This document shows positions 7,804 to 15,450 of a DNA stretch of 38,878 bases, in pieces. Numbering within the stretch: position 1 is the stretch's first letter; each line of letters opens with the position of its first letter. Origin of the DNA: an uncultured bacterium (GTDB lineage: Bacteria > Cyanobacteriota > Vampirovibrionia > Gastranaerophilales > Gastranaerophilaceae); the NCBI GenBank assembly GCA_905215335.1, contig CAJMPQ010000015.1, positions 1-38,878 on the forward strand. Reading direction: 5' to 3'. The translations under genes were made by a program, and so were the position numbers. Under the pieces are notes generated by a model. That model did no database searches and was not told the origin of the DNA. It saw only the letters and a program-made list of their open reading frames with translations.

Positions 7804-9054
7804 ATGAGAAGAAGAATCAAAGCATTATTTTTTCTAGTGGGTGCTGCAGTAACATTATTTGCGGTTAATACTTTTTTCTTAAATAATCACAATCCTATGT
7901 TGGTTGCAGACATAAAAGATGTTGATAATACACAAGTATCAGCACAAAAGTTGTTTGATAAGAATTGGCAAACTATAAAAAATGAATATTATGATTCAAC
8001 CTTCAATCACCAACATTGGGCAAAGTGGAAAGAACATTATCAAGGGAAAATAAAAACAGAAGAAGATGCTAAAGTTGCAATAGAAACAATGCTTGCAAGT
8101 TTAGATGATCCATATTCTCATTTTTTAACCAAAGAAGAATTTGCAGAACAAAATACATCAATAACTTCAAAAATTTCAGGTATTGGTGTGAATATTGTTA
8201 ATGATTCAGGTAAAATCAGAATTATCAGTGTTATTGAAGAAACTCCTGCACAATTTGCAGATCTGAAAGCAAATGATATTATTTTATCTATTAACGGTAA
8301 AAAAGTGAGTGGTCTTTCTTTAGCTGAAGTTTCTAATTTAGTTAAAGGTCCGGAAAATACATTTGTAAATATGGATATTCTAAGAAATTCTGAAATTATC
8401 AACAAAAAAATTATTCGTAAAGAAATAAGAATAAAAACTGTTAAAAGTTCTGTTGATAAAAATATCGGATATATTCAAATCTCAAGTTTTATCAGTAATT
8501 CTACGCCGAATGAATTTTTAGAAGCCTTAGAAAATACGCAAAAAGCAAAAGGTTTAATTCTTGATTTACGTGGTAATACAGGTGGTTTATTAACTAATGC
8601 GGTATTTATAGCTAATTTATTCATAGAAAAAGGCAAGTTAGTAAGTATTGTTGGTAGAAATGGTTATCGATATGATGTTATGGCTCAAGACACAAATTAT
8701 CAAGTTGAAAAACCTATAATACTACTTGTAAATGGAGCAAGTGCGAGTGCAAGTGAAATTCTTTCCGGAGCAATGAAAGATTATCATAAGGCAAAAATTA
8801 TTGGTACTAAAACTTATGGTAAAGGTATGGTACAAAAGATTATTCCAATGCCAAATCAAACCGGACTTAATTTAACGATTGCAAAATATCTTACTCCAAA
8901 AGGTAAAGATATAAATAAAAAAGGTATATCTCCAGATTTAGAAGTTAAATTTACAATGAATGATATTAAGGCAAATAAAGATGTTCAATTAGAAAAAGCT
9001 AAAGATTTAATGGAACAAATGATTGCAAAAAATAATGAAAAAGAACATTCTTGA
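7804..9054 (+). CDS. ctpA: C-terminal processing peptidase, S41 family (CtpA-like)
   Basis: 416 residues, the usual size. Residues 1-26 form an uncleaved or cleavable membrane signal (KALFFLVGAAVTLFAVNTFF), placing the enzyme in the periplasm. A PDZ domain follows at about residues 120-195, with the substrate-groove region SGIGVN and LKANDIILSINGKKV. The S41 domain has LDLRGNTGGLL (residues 253-263), the nucleophile segment GASASASEIL (Ser315) and the general-base Lys340 in GTKTYGKGMVQ. Such proteases trim C-termini of envelope proteins through a Ser-Lys dyad. The stop codon lies inside the -35 box of the downstream tRNA-Cys promoter. Confidence 0.92.
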   Translation: MRRRIKALFFLVGAAVTLFAVNTFFLNNHNPMLVADIKDVDNTQVSAQKLFDKNWQTIKNEYYDSTFNHQHWAKWKEHYQGKIKTEEDAKVAIETMLASLDDPYSHFLTKEEFAEQNTSITSKISGIGVNIVNDSGKIRIISVIEETPAQFADLKANDIILSINGKKVSGLSLAEVSNLVKGPENTFVNMDILRNSEIINKKIIRKEIRIKTVKSSVDKNIGYIQISSFISNSTPNEFLEALENTQKAKGLILDLRGNTGGLLTNAVFIANLFIEKGKLVSIVGRNGYRYDVMAQDTNYQVEKPIILLVNGASASASEILSGAMKDYHKAKIIGTKTYGKGMVQKIIPMPNQTGLNLTIAKYLTPKGKDINKKGISPDLEVKFTMNDIKANKDVQLEKAKDLMEQMIAKNNEKEHS

Positions 9055-9079
9055 CATCTGGTTATGTATCACGTATATT
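9051..9079 (+). promoter_or_regulatory. Promoter of tRNA-Cys overlapping the ctpA stop codon
   Basis: A perfect TTGACA (9051-9056), a 17-base spacer and TATATT (9074-9079). The TGA that ends ctpA (9052-9054) is part of the -35 hexamer. The predicted start is near 9086, about six bases before the tRNA. Confidence 0.75.
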
Positions 9080-9091
9080 ATAAATACGGAT

Positions 9092-9163
9092 GGCGACATG
9101 GCCAAGTGGTAAGGCAGAAGCCTGCAAAGCTTTTATTCCCCAGTTCGAATCTGGGTGTCGCCT
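9092..9163 (+). tRNA. tRNA-Cys (GCA anticodon)
   Basis: A complete cloverleaf is visible. The acceptor GGCGACA pairs with TGTCGCC (7 of 7). The anticodon loop CTGCAAA holds GCA, and the T-arm is CCCAG-TTCGAAT-CTGGG. The discriminator base is T at 9163, normal for tRNA-Cys. CCA is not encoded. A run of six Ts follows immediately. Confidence 0.96.
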
Positions 9164-9193
9164 TTTTTAAAAGGGAATGTAAATATATATAGA

Positions 9194-9223
9194 AAAAGCG
9201 AAAGTTATTTAACTTTCGCTTTT
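9194..9223. terminator. Bidirectional intrinsic terminator
   Basis: A perfect 13-bp stem AAAAGCGAAAGTT / AACTTTCGCTTTT has a four-base loop and A/T tracts on both sides. It separates the plus-strand ctpA-tRNA unit from the convergent lpt/glycosidase operon. Confidence 0.85.
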
Positions 9224-9248
9224 AATTTGTATATATTTTTTGAAATTT

Positions 9249-10058
9249 TTAGTAAACAAGCATGAATGATTTCAACATTCTACCTGCACCATCTCCTTTT
9301 TTAGAGATAACTTCAATTTTGTTTTTGTAGTTCATAGATGTAGAACTGCCTCCATCAAAGGCCATTGCTCTATCTAATTTATAACTTTTACATAATTCTT
9401 GAACTTCATACATATCCATAGGATTTTCATCAGTAATGATAAATATATGACATTCGTCAGTACCTTTAAGTCCAATAATTGTACGAGAAGTTTTTTGTAA
9501 TACAAAAGCGGCTTCTCTTACAACTTCACCGGCTTCATTTTTTGTAATAAACCCTTCTTCTTCTAAGTGAAGTTCAGGTAATATTAAAGGTCCGCCTTGA
9601 GCAGAAGTTATTGTTGTACAGCCAAATGGTACATCTGCCTTGTGGCCAACAATTGCATATTCAAATTTATTTCCGCATTGCATTAATCTAAATTCTGAAC
9701 GGTTTAATATAGTATTCATATTTCTTCTGAAATATGGATTTGATAATAATCTGCTATTAAACATAGGATCAGCAGATGTTAATCTATCTGTTACAATGTA
9801 AGAAATTGTTTTTCCATTTTTAGGATCAAAGAAACCTGCATTAATTGTTAATGTTGATTTTGATTTTATATGTGCTTCTCTATTAGTGATTAAATCTTCA
9901 GAAGCTACAAATTTAATACGTTTTTTTACTTTTTCGCCTTTAAGGACTATATGGTATATTCCATTATCTTTGTTGATAGAAATATCACTTGCAGCCCAAG
10001 AAGGAGTACAACACATACCCATTAAGATTAGAATAAATAATGTTTTTAATAATTTCAT
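9249..10058 (-). CDS. Phosphodiester glycosidase family (NAGPA-like) secreted protein
   Basis: I use the ATG at 10058 (MKLLKTLFILILMGM), which begins a clean signal peptide of about 22 residues ending near SWAAS. A longer frame to 10088 overlaps the permease gene. The mature part is about 247 residues. It matches the NAGPA-type domain: an early INAGFFDPKNGKTISYIV segment, a central CTTITSAQGGPLI, and the C-terminal signature AMAFDGGSSTSMNYK. Family members cleave sugar phosphodiesters, and bacterial ones act on envelope or spore polymers. The stop of the LptF/G-type gene is one base upstream of this start, so it is cotranscribed with lipopolysaccharide export genes. A role in envelope glycan remodelling is inferred from that context. 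Confidence 0.8.
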   Translation of the reverse strand: MKLLKTLFILILMGMCCTPSWAASDISINKDNGIYHIVLKGEKVKKRIKFVASEDLITNREAHIKSKSTLTINAGFFDPKNGKTISYIVTDRLTSADPMFNSRLLSNPYFRRNMNTILNRSEFRLMQCGNKFEYAIVGHKADVPFGCTTITSAQGGPLILPELHLEEEGFITKNEAGEVVREAAFVLQKTSRTIIGLKGTDECHIFIITDENPMDMYEVQELCKSYKLDRAMAFDGGSSTSMNYKNKIEVISKKGDGAGRMLKSFMLVY

Positions 10059-10059
10059 A

Positions 10060-11178
10060 TTATAGATCCTTTGATTTGTAGAATCCAAAAATAGCAGCTA
10101 AAAATGCTATAGTTGGAAACGTTGCTGTAATAAATGGTGATAAAATTTCTTTTTCTGCCAATAGGTCAAAAAATGGCAATGTTATGTAATAAACAAAGAT
10201 ACATCCAATAGCAATTGTAAAACCAACTAAGCGTTGTTCTCTAGGTTTGCTGAATCCTAGTAAACATCCTAAGATGGCCAATAATACGCATACAAATGGG
10301 TGGAAAAATCTTTGTAAATATTTATTTAAAGTTCCATGATATTCTTCAGATAATTTTTCTTTTTTTAATAATTCAACATATTTTTTTAGATTAGCATTAG
10401 TAATATCTCTTTCTTTCATTGTTGAATATGTCATTAAGGTAAATGCATTTGAAGCCGCTTCACCTTCAAGAATATTCATTTTATTTATATGATTTATTGC
10501 AACAAAAATACCATCATTAGATATTTTGTAATTTGTAATATCTTCTAAAACCCATTTATCATCTTCTACAAACCCTGTTTTTGCAGAATAAATGTTTGAT
10601 AATTGGTGTACATCTTGATAGACATGACTAGAAAAATCTAAAACAATTACATTCTGTAATTTTTTATCAGCAGACTTAGATACTACAACTGCCATTAAAG
10701 GGTGTCCTGTATTATCTTTTTGAGTGTAGATATATTGTGCTGTTCTTACAGAACCTCTAATAGCTCGCATTTTTTCAGCAGCCATTGGGGTTCCTTTATC
10801 ACCTGTTAAGAAACAAAGAAATGTAAATATTAAACTTAAAGCAATAACAGGTGCTACAATTCTAGGAAAAGACATTCCGACAGCTCTGAAAATTGTTATT
10901 TCAGAGTCTTTACTCATTTTATCGAATGTAAATAAAGTTCCTAAAAGTAATCCTACAGGAAAAGCTTTATCTAAAATTTTAGGTAATTCATAAAAAAGTA
11001 AAAGTACTGCTGTTTTTAAACTATATTCTCCAGCTAAAGCCCCTTTGATGGTATTTAAAAGAATCTCAGGAGCAATCCAAACAATAGTAAACAATAAAAT
11101 AGCTACAAAGGAAGCTAAAGTTACTTGTTTGAACATATATCTGTCATAGATTGTTATTTTAGGAATTTTAAATTGCAT
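10060..11178 (-). CDS. LPS export permease, LptF/LptG (YjgP/YjgQ) family
   Basis: 372 residues, typical of the family. The protein begins with an amphipathic stretch (KITIYDRYMFKQ) and a first membrane helix (LASFVAILLFTIVWIAPEIL). Further helices follow at about residues 50-80 and 100-125, a periplasmic beta-rich domain at about 130-265, and three C-terminal helices (HPFVCVLLAILGCLLGF; IAIGCIFVYYITLPFF; FPTIAFLAAIFGFY). With LptB2 it extracts lipopolysaccharide from the inner membrane. Only one LptF/G gene is present here; cyanobacterial-type genomes often carry a single permease, which would act as a homodimer. It overlaps lptB by one base (TAATG), so translation is coupled. Confidence 0.88.
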   Translation of the reverse strand: MQFKIPKITIYDRYMFKQVTLASFVAILLFTIVWIAPEILLNTIKGALAGEYSLKTAVLLLFYELPKILDKAFPVGLLLGTLFTFDKMSKDSEITIFRAVGMSFPRIVAPVIALSLIFTFLCFLTGDKGTPMAAEKMRAIRGSVRTAQYIYTQKDNTGHPLMAVVVSKSADKKLQNVIVLDFSSHVYQDVHQLSNIYSAKTGFVEDDKWVLEDITNYKISNDGIFVAINHINKMNILEGEAASNAFTLMTYSTMKERDITNANLKKYVELLKKEKLSEEYHGTLNKYLQRFFHPFVCVLLAILGCLLGFSKPREQRLVGFTIAIGCIFVYYITLPFFDLLAEKEILSPFITATFPTIAFLAAIFGFYKSKDL

Positions 11179-11903
11179 TATAAAGTGAAGTCCTTTCCTA
11201 AATAGAATTCTTTAGCTACAGGGTTAACAGCAACCTCTTCACTCTTACCTTGAATTTTAATTTTACCATCAAAGATTACATATGCTCTGTCTGTAATTGA
11301 TAGTGTTGCTTTTGGGTTGTGGTCAGTGATTAAAACACCTAAACCTTTATCTTCAGATAGTTTTCTAATATTATCTTTAATTTCACCGATAGCAATTGGG
11401 TCAATACCTGTGAATGGTTCATCAAGAAGAATAAAATCAGGACTAGCAGCTAGAGCTCTTGCAAGTTCGACACGTCTTCTTTCACCACCGGATAGAGAAA
11501 TTGCAGAAGCATTACGCAATCTTGCAACACCAAATTCTGCTAATAATTCTTCAAGTTTTTTCTTCTTTTCACATTCTGTTAATTTATCATTCATTTGTAA
11601 TACAAGTTTGATGTTATCTTCAACAGACAAACTTCTAAAACTTGAAGCTTCTTGAGGCAAATATCCAATTCCGGCTTTTGCTCTAATGTGCATTGGCCAA
11701 GATGAAATTTCTTCTCCGTCAAGAGTGATACTTCCTTTGTTTGGTTTTACCAGACCTACTACCATATAAAAAGTTGTAGTTTTTCCGGCTCCATTTGGTC
11801 CTAACAAACAAACTACTTCACCTTTATTTATATTGAAAGAAACATCATTAACAACGCTTCTATCGCCATAAATTTTTATTAAATTTTTTGCCTCAATTCT
11901 CAT
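11178..11903 (-). CDS. lptB: LPS export ABC transporter ATP-binding protein LptB
   Basis: 241 residues, the usual LptB length. The Walker A is GPNGAGKTT (about residues 35-43) and the Q-loop is GYLPQEASSF, characteristic of LptB. The ABC signature is LSGGERRRVELARAL and the Walker B/D-loop is FILLDEPFTGIDP. The switch histidine lies in LITDHNPK. The protein is cytoplasmic and powers lipopolysaccharide extraction through the adjacent permease. It is first in a three-gene minus-strand operon. A strong promoter lies at 11930-11958 and AAGGGG precedes the start. Its presence shows that the organism is diderm with LPS-type export. Confidence 0.95.
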   Translation of the reverse strand: MRIEAKNLIKIYGDRSVVNDVSFNINKGEVVCLLGPNGAGKTTTFYMVVGLVKPNKGSITLDGEEISSWPMHIRAKAGIGYLPQEASSFRSLSVEDNIKLVLQMNDKLTECEKKKKLEELLAEFGVARLRNASAISLSGGERRRVELARALAASPDFILLDEPFTGIDPIAIGEIKDNIRKLSEDKGLGVLITDHNPKATLSITDRAYVIFDGKIKIQGKSEEVAVNPVAKEFYLGKDFTL

Positions 11904-11929
11904 TTTATCCCCTTATCATTTGTAGTAAC

Positions 11930-11958
11930 ATTCTACTGAAAAAATGTGTAGAATGCAA
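11930..11958 (-). promoter_or_regulatory. lptB operon promoter with an overlapping 8-bp inverted repeat
   Basis: On the minus strand: TTGCAT (11953-11958), a 17-base spacer and TAGAAT (11930-11935). A perfect inverted repeat CATTCTAC (11929-11936) / GTAGAATG (11948-11955), with an 11-base spacer, covers the -10 and the edge of the -35. That is a good position for an operator bound by a dimeric regulator. The regulator is unknown. Confidence 0.55.
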
Positions 11959-12144
11959 ATTATTACAACAGGTTGAGAGATATTTGAAATTAAAGAGTGT
12001 TATTTTTAGAAAAACATTAAGATTTGTAAAAAATCGCTGAAAACATGTTACTTTTCAAAAAAATTTGGGAATATATATCATGTACACAAACCATTTTCTT
12101 TTTCTTTATTTTCTCCTACACACACTAACCTTTTACCGAATAAA

Positions 12145-12166
12145 AGCCGTATGAGCGGCTCTTTTT
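12145..12166 (+). terminator. Intrinsic terminator, possibly of a small RNA
   Basis: AGCCG (12145-12149), a six-base loop and CGGCT (12156-12160), followed by CTTTTTATT. On the plus strand this is a normal Rho-independent terminator. The nearest upstream genes all run the other way. Confidence 0.6.
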
Positions 12167-12177
12167 ATTGCCTAAAT

Positions 12178-12206
12178 TTGCTATGTTGATATTATGTGGG
12201 TATAAT
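12178..12206 (+). promoter_or_regulatory. Promoter of the 12213 gene, leaderless arrangement
   Basis: TTGCTA (12178-12183), a 17-base spacer and a perfect TATAAT (12201-12206). The ATG at 12213 lies six bases after the -10, so transcription should start at the start codon. No Shine-Dalgarno is present. Confidence 0.65.
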
Positions 12207-12212
12207 ATAAAT

Positions 12213-12635
12213 ATGAAGTGTAGAGTTTTATTAGTTTTAATTAGTTTAATATTGCCTTCAGGTATGGCTTTTGCAGATAGATTTGTACCTGATTTTAAAG
12301 CTATGAAAACGATTAAATGTGACGTAAATGAAACTATTTACGATCAAGATAATTCTGTAGTTACAACTAATACTTATTTTAGAGTGTTTAATTTGGATGA
12401 TGATAATAAAAAGATTTATTTACAGAAATCACCTGTTTATAAGATAAATTATTATGAACAAGATAAATTGGAATTTAAGTTAGAACACTTGACTGATGAT
12501 TTTATTATGCTGTCTTCTGTTGTTATAAACCGTGCAGATGGTAGTTATAAGTCTGAAGCCAGTATAACTTATGATAATTCTATATTTGGGAATAGAAAAG
12601 CTGTAGGTTTAGGTTCTTGTCATTTAGTTAATTAA
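12213..12635 (+). CDS. Small secreted protein of unknown function
   Basis: 140 residues from the ATG at 12213. I prefer this start because the frame extension upstream to 12168 runs through the promoter, and because the chosen start opens a classic signal peptide (MKCRVLLVLISLILPSGMAFA, cleavage near residue 21). The mature part of about 120 residues is rich in charged residues and alternating strands (YFRVFNLDDDNKKIYLQKSPVYKI). It has a single late cysteine (GLGSCHLVN), so it is probably a small beta-rich periplasmic or exported protein. I recognise no family. It is monocistronic as far as I can see. Confidence 0.7.
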   Translation: MKCRVLLVLISLILPSGMAFADRFVPDFKAMKTIKCDVNETIYDQDNSVVTTNTYFRVFNLDDDNKKIYLQKSPVYKINYYEQDKLEFKLEHLTDDFIMLSSVVINRADGSYKSEASITYDNSIFGNRKAVGLGSCHLVN

Positions 12636-12707
12636 CATTTTTGTTACATGATTAAGTAAAAAGTCAATTTTTCTGTTGTAAAAAACTTTATTTATATATA
12701 GGGGAAA

Positions 12708-13556
12708 ATGTTAACAATGGGAAAAATATTGGCTGAAATGTTAGATATTAATGTTTCTGATGGTATTTTGGTAAAAGATGTTCAAACCAAATTACCAGTA
12801 TTAAATTTTTCTGCAAAAAAATCTTCAAAGCCACAAACAATGACTGATTGTGTTCAGTATTTATCTAAAATTAACGATATTGAGCAGGATTTAGCCGGTA
12901 TTCGTTTTGGATTTAAGGATATTGTTGTTAATGATGAATTATCTAATTCCAAGGTTCGATATATTGCTCAGGAATTGGCTTCCGCTATTGATAATAATTC
13001 TGTTGTTAAAATTAAAGAGTTAAAATACAAATATGGTAAAGATAAAGAATTTGTTGTAGCAAAGGATTTCTTAAATCGTAAATGTAAAGAAGTTTGGAAT
13101 GTATTTAATTCTAAAAAGACAGAATTAAAACTTCCATACGAAGCTATGAAATCATTGGGAATAACAAATCAACCAACATTAGAATTTATTCTTGGGGATT
13201 CTGTTCGTTATTATGAAAAAGATGGCGGTGATTCTACTGCAAGAATTATTGCTTCTGTTTTGGAAAATAAAAATTTATCATATACTTCAGAAGATATTCA
13301 TAAGTTTTTGAAAACATTGCATGATAAAGAAAAATGTAATTATAACTTGAAAACAGTTTCTTATTTAATAGATAAACAAAATTATGATGAATATAAATTA
13401 GCAGAATTAGGGGTTTGTAGAAATGATATTAGAAAATCTTTTGGTACTCTTACAGTATGTTGTATCTCAAAATATTTTGTAAGAAATTTAAAATTGAAAA
13501 TTGTTAAAACAGTAAGAGCTTTTAATTTTTCATTGGCTGTTTGTTGTAATAGATAA
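12708..13556 (+). CDS. Hypothetical cytoplasmic protein
   Basis: 282 residues. There is no signal peptide and no membrane segment. GGGG at 12701-12704 is very close to the ATG at 12708, so the second ATG at 12717 may be the true start. The protein is mixed alpha/beta with many Lys and Asp. The C-terminal 45 residues are basic and cysteine-containing (TVCCISKYFVRNLKLKIVKTVRAFNFSLAVCCNR). I recognise no domain. A separate gene follows after 61 bases with its own candidate promoter. A shared lineage-specific role with that gene is possible but unsupported. Confidence 0.6.
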   Translation: MLTMGKILAEMLDINVSDGILVKDVQTKLPVLNFSAKKSSKPQTMTDCVQYLSKINDIEQDLAGIRFGFKDIVVNDELSNSKVRYIAQELASAIDNNSVVKIKELKYKYGKDKEFVVAKDFLNRKCKEVWNVFNSKKTELKLPYEAMKSLGITNQPTLEFILGDSVRYYEKDGGDSTARIIASVLENKNLSYTSEDIHKFLKTLHDKEKCNYNLKTVSYLIDKQNYDEYKLAELGVCRNDIRKSFGTLTVCCISKYFVRNLKLKIVKTVRAFNFSLAVCCNR

Positions 13557-13617
13557 ATAATTTTTACTTTTATTAAAATTACATGCAAAAAAATTTTTGT
13601 TTTGCTTTAATAAGTAT

Positions 13618-14310
13618 ATGAGTTTTGAAATATTAACAAGACAGCCTATAAAGTTTTATGAAAAAAACGGAATTAAAGTTTTTGATAAGTTTAATGCCGT
13701 CGATAGTTTTAAAAATCCGTTGAAAGTTTCTTTCAATCCAGATGAAACTACTATTTATGCACATGATTTTAAAAATACTGAGTCTGCATATACATTGAAT
13801 TTTAATATTCCAAAAAGAGAAATGGAAGGTGTTACATTAGTTGCAGATCCTCCTAAAAAAGGTATTGGTGAAGTTTTAACATTATCTGCATTAATGGAAT
13901 TTGTTCAAAATAATTTGAACTATTTTAAAACATTTTCTTTAAAAGAATCTATACAATTTCATGCTCGTTTTGGATTTAATTTGGTAACCAATGATGTTGA
14001 TGAAATTTTACATCATTTGAAAATGGTACTTAAATCTCGTTCTCCTAAGTATGAAAATTTGAGATATGACGCAAATTTCTATTATCCTAAACTTTCAGGC
14101 AAAGTAAAAAATGACGATGAATTTATAAATTCTAGAGCATGTCATGTCGCAAGTAAATATTTGCAAGAACTATCAAAGGATAGAGTAAAAATAGATCCTT
14201 CTAATTTTAGATATAGTTCACACATGTTGTTTACTGATTATGAAACTTTGACAAATAAAGATTATTTGAATACATTGTTGGATAAACATGAAATAAATTA
14301 TAAGTTTTAA
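13618..14310 (+). CDS. Hypothetical protein with a possible GNAT-like core
   Basis: 230 residues from the ATG at 13618 (MSFEILTRQPIKFYE). A TTTAAT -10-like box (13606-13611) ends six bases before it, so it may be leaderless. The longer frame from 13597 starts inside the promoter. The middle contains KKGIGEVLTLSALMEFVQNN, then a helix, then QFHARFGFNLV. This recalls motif A (the acetyl-CoA pyrophosphate loop) and the end of motif B of GNAT acyltransferases. The match is weak and no confident substrate can be named. It lies 15 bases upstream of a PLP aminotransferase gene, so the two are probably cotranscribed. Confidence 0.55.
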   Translation: MSFEILTRQPIKFYEKNGIKVFDKFNAVDSFKNPLKVSFNPDETTIYAHDFKNTESAYTLNFNIPKREMEGVTLVADPPKKGIGEVLTLSALMEFVQNNLNYFKTFSLKESIQFHARFGFNLVTNDVDEILHHLKMVLKSRSPKYENLRYDANFYYPKLSGKVKNDDEFINSRACHVASKYLQELSKDRVKIDPSNFRYSSHMLFTDYETLTNKDYLNTLLDKHEINYKF

Positions 14311-14325
14311 GGTTTACTTTGTATT

Positions 14326-15450
14326 ATGCAAATTGATAAGTTTAAAGTAGAAGAGTGGTTTAATAAGTATGAAAAGCTTGCTAAATATGATTTAGCAGAT
14401 ACTTGTGTTGAATCTTTATCAATAAATGAATTATTACAAATAGCGGATTTACAAAAAGATTCATTGCAAGCTATTTTTGATAGAAAACTAAATTATGGTG
14501 ATATTCACGGTAGTTCCAGGCTAAAAAATGCTATTTGTACAATGTATGAAAACCAATTGGAAGAAAATGTTACCATTACTCATGGTGCTATTGGGGCAAA
14601 CCAATTAGTTATGCTAAGCTTAGTTGAACCAAAAGATAAAATTGTTTCTATTATTCCGACTTATCAGCAACATTATTCAATCCCAAAATCTTTTGGCGGG
14701 CATGTAGAAATTTGTTTACTTAAAGAGAAGAATAATTGGTTACCTGATTTAGAAGAATTGGAAAAACTTGTTGGAACGGATACAAAATTGATTTGTATGA
14801 ATAATCCTAATAATCCTACAGGTGCCGTTATTTCTGATGACGTGTTGTATAAAATTGTTGAAATTGCAAAAAAATCTAATGCGTATATTTTGTGTGATGA
14901 AGTGTATAGGGGATTAAATCACTGTGGTAATCCTTTTTCTAAATCTATTGCAGATATATATGAAAAAGGAATTTCAACCGGAAGTATGTCAAAAGTCTTT
15001 TCTCTTGCGGGGTTAAGATTGGGTTGGATAGTCGCAGGTAAAGATATAATTGATGATATTAATCATCAAAGAGAATATAACACAATTAGTGTAGGAATAT
15101 TGGATGATTATTTTGCAAGTTTAGCAATAGAAAATAAAGATAAAATTATTCAGAGAAATTTGGAAAAACTTTCTATTGGTAAAAAGATTTTATTAGATTG
15201 GGTAGAAAAAGAACCTCGAGTATCTTTAGTTGTTCCAAAAGGTGGAACTACAGCTTTTGTGGGTTACCATGCTGATATTTCATCTGTTGATTTGTGTAAA
15301 AAATTGCAGGATGAAACAGGTGTTATGATTTTACCTGGTGAAACTTTAGAGTGTGATGGTTATTTACGTATTGGTTACGGAAATAATTTTGAACAATTAA
15401 AAAAAGCTTTGCAAATTTTTTCAGAATGGCTTGATAAAAATAACTTTTAG
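14326..15450 (+). CDS. PLP-dependent aminotransferase, class I/II (fold type I)
   Basis: 374 residues, standard for the family. The small-domain residues NYGDIHGSSRLKNAI lead to the PLP phosphate-loop region (THGAIGANQLVM). The substrate/cofactor motif NNPNNPTG is at residues 159-166 and the ring-nitrogen aspartate Asp191 lies in CDEVYRG. The Schiff-base lysine is Lys223 in GSMSKVFSLAGLRLGW. A C-terminal carboxylate-binding Arg lies in LRIGYGNN. The closest groups I recall are the unusual amino-acid aminotransferases near capreomycidine synthase, but the substrate is not determined. It probably follows the 13618 gene in one transcript. Its last four bases overlap the end of recJ on the other strand. 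Confidence 0.88.
   Translation: MQIDKFKVEEWFNKYEKLAKYDLADTCVESLSINELLQIADLQKDSLQAIFDRKLNYGDIHGSSRLKNAICTMYENQLEENVTITHGAIGANQLVMLSLVEPKDKIVSIIPTYQQHYSIPKSFGGHVEICLLKEKNNWLPDLEELEKLVGTDTKLICMNNPNNPTGAVISDDVLYKIVEIAKKSNAYILCDEVYRGLNHCGNPFSKSIADIYEKGISTGSMSKVFSLAGLRLGWIVAGKDIIDDINHQREYNTISVGILDDYFASLAIENKDKIIQRNLEKLSIGKKILLDWVEKEPRVSLVVPKGGTTAFVGYHADISSVDLCKKLQDETGVMILPGETLECDGYLRIGYGNNFEQLKKALQIFSEWLDKNNF

Larger units (their letters stand above)
11960..12212. other. Intergenic region with an orphan terminator and a leaderless promoter
   Basis: This divergent spacer between lptB and a secreted protein gene has no protein-coding frame I would accept. It holds a plus-strand intrinsic terminator (12145-12166) that no visible plus-strand gene needs, so a small RNA could be made here. 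It also holds the leaderless promoter at 12178-12206. Several weak AT-rich promoter-like boxes occur between 11970 and 12080, and I cannot choose among them. Confidence 0.35.
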
